In this document: positions 36,301 through 36,982 of the stretch, one piece after another
Position numbering within the stretch: position 1 is the first letter of the stretch
Layout of the letters: each line of letters opens with the position of its first letter
Source: Faucicola osloensis_C
GTDB lineage: Bacteria; Pseudomonadota; Gammaproteobacteria; Pseudomonadales; Moraxellaceae
Direction of reading: 5' to 3'
Assembly: GCA_019353055.1 (NCBI GenBank)
Contig: JABAHL010000020.1
Coordinates: 1-36,982 of the forward strand
DNA length: 36,982 nucleotides
Notes under the pieces: model-generated
The model's input: the letters and a program-made list of their open reading frames with translations, nothing else
The model's database searches: none
Told to the model about the DNA's origin: nothing
Program-made: the position numbers and the translations under genes

Positions 36301-36812
36301 TTATGGGTGGTAGTACAATCAATGGATTTTTCAGCTGTCTTTCAGAAGACTTTAATGGTAATGCTACTTTAGATAGAAGTGAAGATTTAAATGGCAACGG
36401 TCAGCTCGATGCTGGAGAAGATTTAAATAACAATGGTAAGATAGATTTTGCTATTGCCGAAGATTACAATGGCGATGGTTTACTCACACCATTAAATCCA
36501 ATCACGGTGTTAGCACCGAACGGTACGCAAATTCTTAGCACCCAAACTGTCAAAACCGATGCCACAGGCAAGCTAGACTTTAGCATCCGCTATGGTAAAG
36601 AATATGCCCAGTGGTTGACAGCGACGGTTCGAGTAACGACGAAAGTTGATGGTAGTGAGTTCTCTCAAGAACGTGATATTAACCTACCTGTGTTAGATGA
36701 TGATGTGATTACCGAAGATAACAAAGGTATCAGACCGAATCTCCTCAGTCCATTTGGTACTTTGGTCAGTTCTACAATGCTGCCTTATTGCTCATTCTCA
36801 GCTAGCAACTAA
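27351..36812 (+). CDS. giant lipoprotein of tandem bacterial Ig-like (Big_1) domains
   Basis: A 3153-residue predicted surface protein. Residues 1-25 are a lipoprotein signal with lipobox L-A-L-A-G-C (Cys25), followed by a Gly run and a Pro/Thr linker. From about residue 60 to 2900 it consists of some 20 clear and 4-5 weaker Ig-like domains of about 115-120 residues. Each ends in a strand of the type TDxxGEAxIxLEVKSL and contains VTAxVLD and PVTFxLP segments, the Big_1/invasin pattern. Sixteen of them (about 293-2214) form four copies of a four-domain unit. Residues about 3000-3046 carry Asp/Asn-rich loops (DFNGNATLDRSE, DLNGNGQLDAGE, DLNNNGKIDF, DYNGDGLL), like EF-hand or thrombospondin type 3 calcium sites. 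The only cysteines I see besides Cys25 are 2996 and 3147. There is no beta-barrel, LysM or RTX signal. The role is probably adhesin or biofilm fibre, by inference. The export route to the surface is not evident. Confidence 0.88.
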   Translation: MAISTNLIKSFQLSALTTALALAGCGGGGGNDTLPPPVKTGTVSVTNPSTGTDSTTTTNLASVKKVQLVSTSSDFYMNVGDSVELTVYALNSNNIGVASVPVSVQITDPSITGVFSGISRNLVTDDTGKAVIKLDIKSLTNDQKNYLKQNGLVVTTTVGTVSTSKTLKGTDVNTTTPTPTVTVSNLLLISDSQNITLVKGTKVNVTALAVDKDNNIIPNTTIDFNIGNSVLSGIFANSNLSVLTNDRGEANLELELKSLSNEQISYLLNTGLTINSTARTGSVASNTINLKGVEQGSTTTKLDVQKVNLTTPKPNFNVQVGEKFTVTASVLNSSNTGLGGVPVQFKLDDPSTTGVYAVSDTSNVVTNASGEATIELEVKSEAAKAKLLSQGINITATAKNTTGTTPVDVTNKLNILGKDPAFNENITKVSKVGLSSNLTNNEFDLAVGNTFTVTANVLDASQGALANVPVTFTLPGLDQTGIANLSGSTVTTDAQGKATINLSLTSLNATQRNYLMSNGLTINASVTNGTSVTPIKLSAKQSSTLPVTVESVSVVADSDNILMTAGSTVKVTAIALDKNFGGLANQTLTVKIPDPSTTGVYNITGSTITTDSKGEAIFNLQIKSALTAAQKQALANGLVVDITAANGKTGQIKLSAKAVNDVVVSNVNLTSNVTNIPLSVGSQFTVTANVSDAQNGTIANSPVTFNLPSLADYGVTSLSPSTIITDDKGQAIITLQVQSLTDIQRANLLKGFTINATANGKVAPALTLTGMETIKRFDVKAVNLSSPISKFNIKTGERFTVTASVLGANNTGIGGAPVEFTIDNPSLTGVYAVSDTTNVITNVNGEATIELEVKSEAAKQLLLTDGVTITAIAKNTLNNPPTDVSGKKTILGTDPTLSANIAKVSKALLVSSVNPFDLTVGNKLSITASIADANNGKLDGVPVSFTLPDLNKTGIANLSGSTIVTNANGEAIINLEIKSLSADQRNYLLTNGLTVKATVSNGTVISPLQLSAKNVTTPDNTIDSISVTADSNNIIMAAGSRVRVTAVALDKNFGGIKGQNLTVNIPNPALTGVFNLSGSSVTTDDKGEAIIDLEVKTTLTDAQKAALLNGLNVTVAAQNGRQGVINLSAKAANEVSVSTVNLTGSNIPLTIGSQVKVVATVLDDQKGVVKNTPVTFTLPSFADTGVASLSASTVLTDDKGEAVITLEVKSLTDAQKQALLNGFTINATSNGKAAPALTLKGVDTSIQRFDIKAVKVTSPISKFNVKTGERFTVTASVLNGNNTGIGGAPVQFKLEDPSVTGVYAVSDTSNIITNASGEATIELEVKSEAAKARLLSQGISITAIAKNTMGTTPVDVSGSIKVFGVDPTVSANTTKVAQATLSSTTPSNTFDLTVGNSFSVTANIADATQGALSGVPVTFSLPGLEQTGVANLSGSTVTTDAQGKATINLEIASLTSDQRNYLLANGLVVNATVPNGTKINPLKLTAKQVTSVDTLVKSVSMTTDSDSILMAAGSKVKVTAVALDKNFGGIANTNLTFSLPDPATTGLYNITGSTVKTDAKGEAVIELEIKSTLTAAQKAALLSGIKIEAVSANGAIGQATVIGKQVNEALVSKLTLASNVSAIALTTGTQFTITATALDGQNGALANVPVTFNLPSVTQYGVVSLSPSTITTNAQGQATITLQAQSLTDAQKQALLNGFTINATSNGKAAPALTLKGVDTSVKRLDVKSVKLTSPVNPFNIKIGERFTVTASVLNGNNTGIGGAPVEFNLLTNPSVSGVYAVSDTSNITTNASGEATIELEVKSTAAKDYLIQNGISIQAVSKNTMNTTPADVTGNTTLKGIDPSSVPVEANIALVKQGALSSSLPSNIFDLTVGITFDVTATVADANQGPLSKVPVTFSLPGLEQTGIANLSGSTVTTDAQGKAVIKLRIDALSAAQRTYLLTNGLIVNATVPNGTKINPMKLTARDAGIDSVVTSIAVTADRDDILMMAGSKVHVTASALNGNFGGVAASDLTFSIPDPALTNIFNITGTTVKTDEKGEASIDLEVKNLLTASQKAYLQNGLKVKVTAPSGATGEITLKAKAVNEVSIDKVVLENFPNTPVVLSQGNEFIVMAHTVDAQNGAVTNAPVTFNLPDPTTTGIVSLSPSTVLTSEVAAPVEPMIGERAVIIPKGTAYIRLRVIDPTKAEKLIASGYMVTAVSNGNVTQTLNVPLTKTASQPTVNDIAEVNLVTDVNTLTTNNGDTINVTAQVRDAKNFSLANMPVDFTLLDAAAATGITNTTPLQATTNANGEAVLTLKVGALTPDQKYYLQTSGLSFKATAGAITSSTVTLRTQEAITANSVNTLLLTSDSAIQLAVGSKVKVTALAIDKNGAVVPNAQVSFKIPTDSGLVNNTGAVVNTNANGEATIELEVKSLTDAQKTALQNGVVIYAQSGTSVGTTTVRGATSNANTEAYKLFVSPSKTTLRTATDTATLGIKVTDTKGGIKAGIPVQIQIAEGLDKGITFDKSSSLVTDANGYVQVDLVQSDIGLVSKLDHSAKVRVIVNDGVYQQTEQTIDFTVTGTSIKDGFISKSVITDSLTDTITVSGVAVDGNGIPIANQSIQLLKDGAALTVPIVNTDANGKFTFTLNGSQLPTATTNFNLQARIIDANNPNLVSQPYNLGSLTKVSETNLSLTVKQNGIVGDEVKVDTPATITIDLPNTVANDTTIYLTTNKGTLGSNNESRVSTTAQGGKAIFNNLSSISPGVATLTVEYNGTKQLEKNITFITDKVAKVLTQVINTTVSTNGETKIIATVRDNKDAPVKNAIVDFTLLQDASSGKLSTGTAVTDEAGNAIISYFAGATPTPVNGVKVQSRVQYVKLNNQLLPISTTPTYQPQDVSFTVQNFSAWIGFAFADKVAPTADNIYYIRAGSIFINNSIGQPAVNQEVSISIVPKTYGVGLWKFIAKVPGVAAIPEVKDPTTGAITTVGKDAIPEQPAKWIRQSFMGGSTINGFFSCLSEDFNGNATLDRSEDLNGNGQLDAGEDLNNNGKIDFAIAEDYNGDGLLTPLNPITVLAPNGTQILSTQTVKTDATGKLDFSIRYGKEYAQWLTATVRVTTKVDGSEFSQERDINLPVLDDDVITEDNKGIRPNLLSPFGTLVSSTMLPYCSFSASN
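28229..29660 (+). repeat. super-repeat unit 1 (Ig domains A1-B1-C1-D1)
   Basis: Four consecutive Ig domains of distinct type. A contains VYAVSDTSNVVTNASGEAT and ELEVKSEAAK. B contains NLSGSTVTTDAQGKA and ends with QRNYLM-SNGL. C contains SVVADSDNILMTAG and ALDKNFGGL. D contains SLSPSTIITDDKGQA and ends with the NATANGKVAPALTL tail. The unit is about 1.43 kb. Confidence 0.85.
29661..31076 (+). repeat. super-repeat unit 2 (A2-B2-C2-D2)
   Basis: The same domain order as unit 1: A2 (KTGERFTVTASVLGANNTGIG), B2 (NLSGSTIVTNANGEA), C2 (VTADSNNIIMAAGSRVRVTA) and D2 (DAQKQALLNGFTINATSNGK, quoted for position). It is slightly shorter, about 1.42 kb. The last 90 bases are almost identical in DNA to the end of unit 3. 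Confidence 0.85.
31077..32504 (+). repeat. super-repeat unit 3 (A3-B3-C3-D3)
   Basis: The same order again: A3 (KTGERFTVTASVLNGNNTGI), B3 (NLSGSTVTTDAQGKATINL), C3 (MTTDSDSILMAAGSKVKVTA) and D3 (SLSPSTITTNAQGQATITL). A period of 1428 bases aligns it with unit 2. Confidence 0.85.
32505..33993 (+). repeat. super-repeat unit 4 (A4-B4-C4-D4), last domain altered
   Basis: A4 (SDTSNITTNASGEATIELEV), B4 (NLSGSTVTTDAQGKAVIKL) and C4 (VTADRDDILMMAGSKVHVTA) follow the pattern. D4 begins normally (SLSPSTVLT), but the TDDKGEA turn is replaced by a longer, proline-containing segment, SEVAAPVEPMIGERAVI. Its final strand is diverged. The unit is therefore about 60 bases longer. Domains after it are not of the A-D types. 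Confidence 0.8.
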
Positions 36813-36839
36813 TAATTGGTCTATTAATATTTGACAAAC

Positions 36840-36871
36840 AAAAACCCCTTACACAATGTAAGGGGTTTTTT
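36840..36871 (+). terminator. rho-independent terminator of the giant lipoprotein gene
   Basis: AAAAACCCCTTACA pairs with TGTAAGGGGTTTTT around CAA, with six T at the base, 27 bases past the stop. The inverted IS end begins immediately afterwards. Confidence 0.92.
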
Positions 36872-36982
36872 ATTAACCTGAATTCGACATAAGAAAGGAT
36901 AAAAAAAAGAAGTCCAACATGCTAAAGTAAGTTCACCACAAACACCTTTAACCAGGACTTCTTACATGGACAATCTTGTAGA
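36872..36982 (+). mobile_element. 5' end of an insertion sequence, inverted copy, cut by window edge
   Basis: Positions 36872-36980 are identical to the reverse complement of 1-109. The sequence begins ATTAACCTGAATTCGACAT and runs to ATG 36966, where an outward-reading frame starts. Inside it AAGAAGTCC (36907-36915) and GGACTTCTT (36955-36963) are perfect inverted repeats; the second arm overlaps the ribosome-binding site. The exact IS boundary could be AACCTG or up to three bases earlier, because the flanking ATT is shared by both copies. Confidence 0.7.
36966..36982 (+). CDS. transposase, first codons only (partial)
   Basis: The frame opens ATG-GAC-AAT-CTT-GTA and continues beyond the window. 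It is the same start as at 15-1 on the other strand. AGGA at 36954-36957 is the only Shine-Dalgarno candidate. The family is not assignable from five residues. Confidence 0.45.

Noticed and set aside
110..36871. Interpretation of the whole window as a composite transposon
   Set aside because: The content is core housekeeping genes (groESL, leuBCD, pyrC, ruvC) in a chromosomal style. Two IS copies at the ends are more simply explained as contig breaks at a multi-copy element.
1..36982. tRNA and rRNA genes
   Set aside because: No cloverleaf with a T-arm GTTCRA core or rRNA-like stretch was noticed by eye on either strand. A tRNAscan run would be decisive.

Overview
The window reads as a chromosomal segment of a gamma-proteobacterium of the family Moraxellaceae (Moraxella / Psychrobacter / Acinetobacter relatives). 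This rests on the feel of the protein sequences, the moderately AT-rich base composition and the local gene orders (leuC-leuD-x-leuB beside a LysR gene, pyrC-rnt). It is an inference, not a database result. Most of the window is housekeeping or metabolic. The accessory material is at the edges and in the last 11 kb.

Layout. Positions 1-109 and 36872-36980 are perfect inverted copies of one sequence, which looks like the 5' end of an insertion sequence with an outward-reading transposase start. The window therefore looks like a contig bounded by two copies of the same IS. Next come groES-groEL on the minus strand with a good sigma-32 heat-shock promoter, a periplasmic DUF3108 protein, a FadL-type outer-membrane channel, and a LysR regulator divergent from leuC-leuD-(lipoprotein)-leuB. 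These are followed by a lipoprotein L,D-transpeptidase, rtcB with a coupled 74-codon gene, and a 700-base non-coding stretch upstream of rtcB. That stretch holds a convincing short ORF, two hairpins and a terminator-like stem, laid out like an attenuator. Further on are kbp (BON-LysM), chaA, an AmpG/FptX-like MFS transporter, purU, ruvC, fxsA, a two-subunit 3-oxoacid CoA-transferase, a tail-anchored Sel1-like protein, and pyrC-rnt.

The last part (25.4-36.8 kb) is a divergent pair. On the minus strand is an unrecognised single-pass membrane protein with a very long Lys/Asn-rich tail. On the plus strand is a 3153-residue lipoprotein made almost entirely of bacterial Ig-like (Big_1/invasin type) domains. 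It ends in a module with Asp/Asn-rich calcium-binding-like loops bracketed by two cysteines. Sixteen of its Ig domains form four copies of a four-domain A-B-C-D super-repeat with a period of about 1.42 kb. It is probably a surface adhesin or fibre.

Points most worth following up: the short ORF and attenuator-like leader upstream of rtcB; the two IS copies that each sit directly behind the T-tract of a rho-independent terminator, in the same orientation as the terminated gene; a hairpin inside the IS end that would bury the transposase ribosome-binding site; and the higher-order repeat and its sequence homogenisation in the giant lipoprotein.
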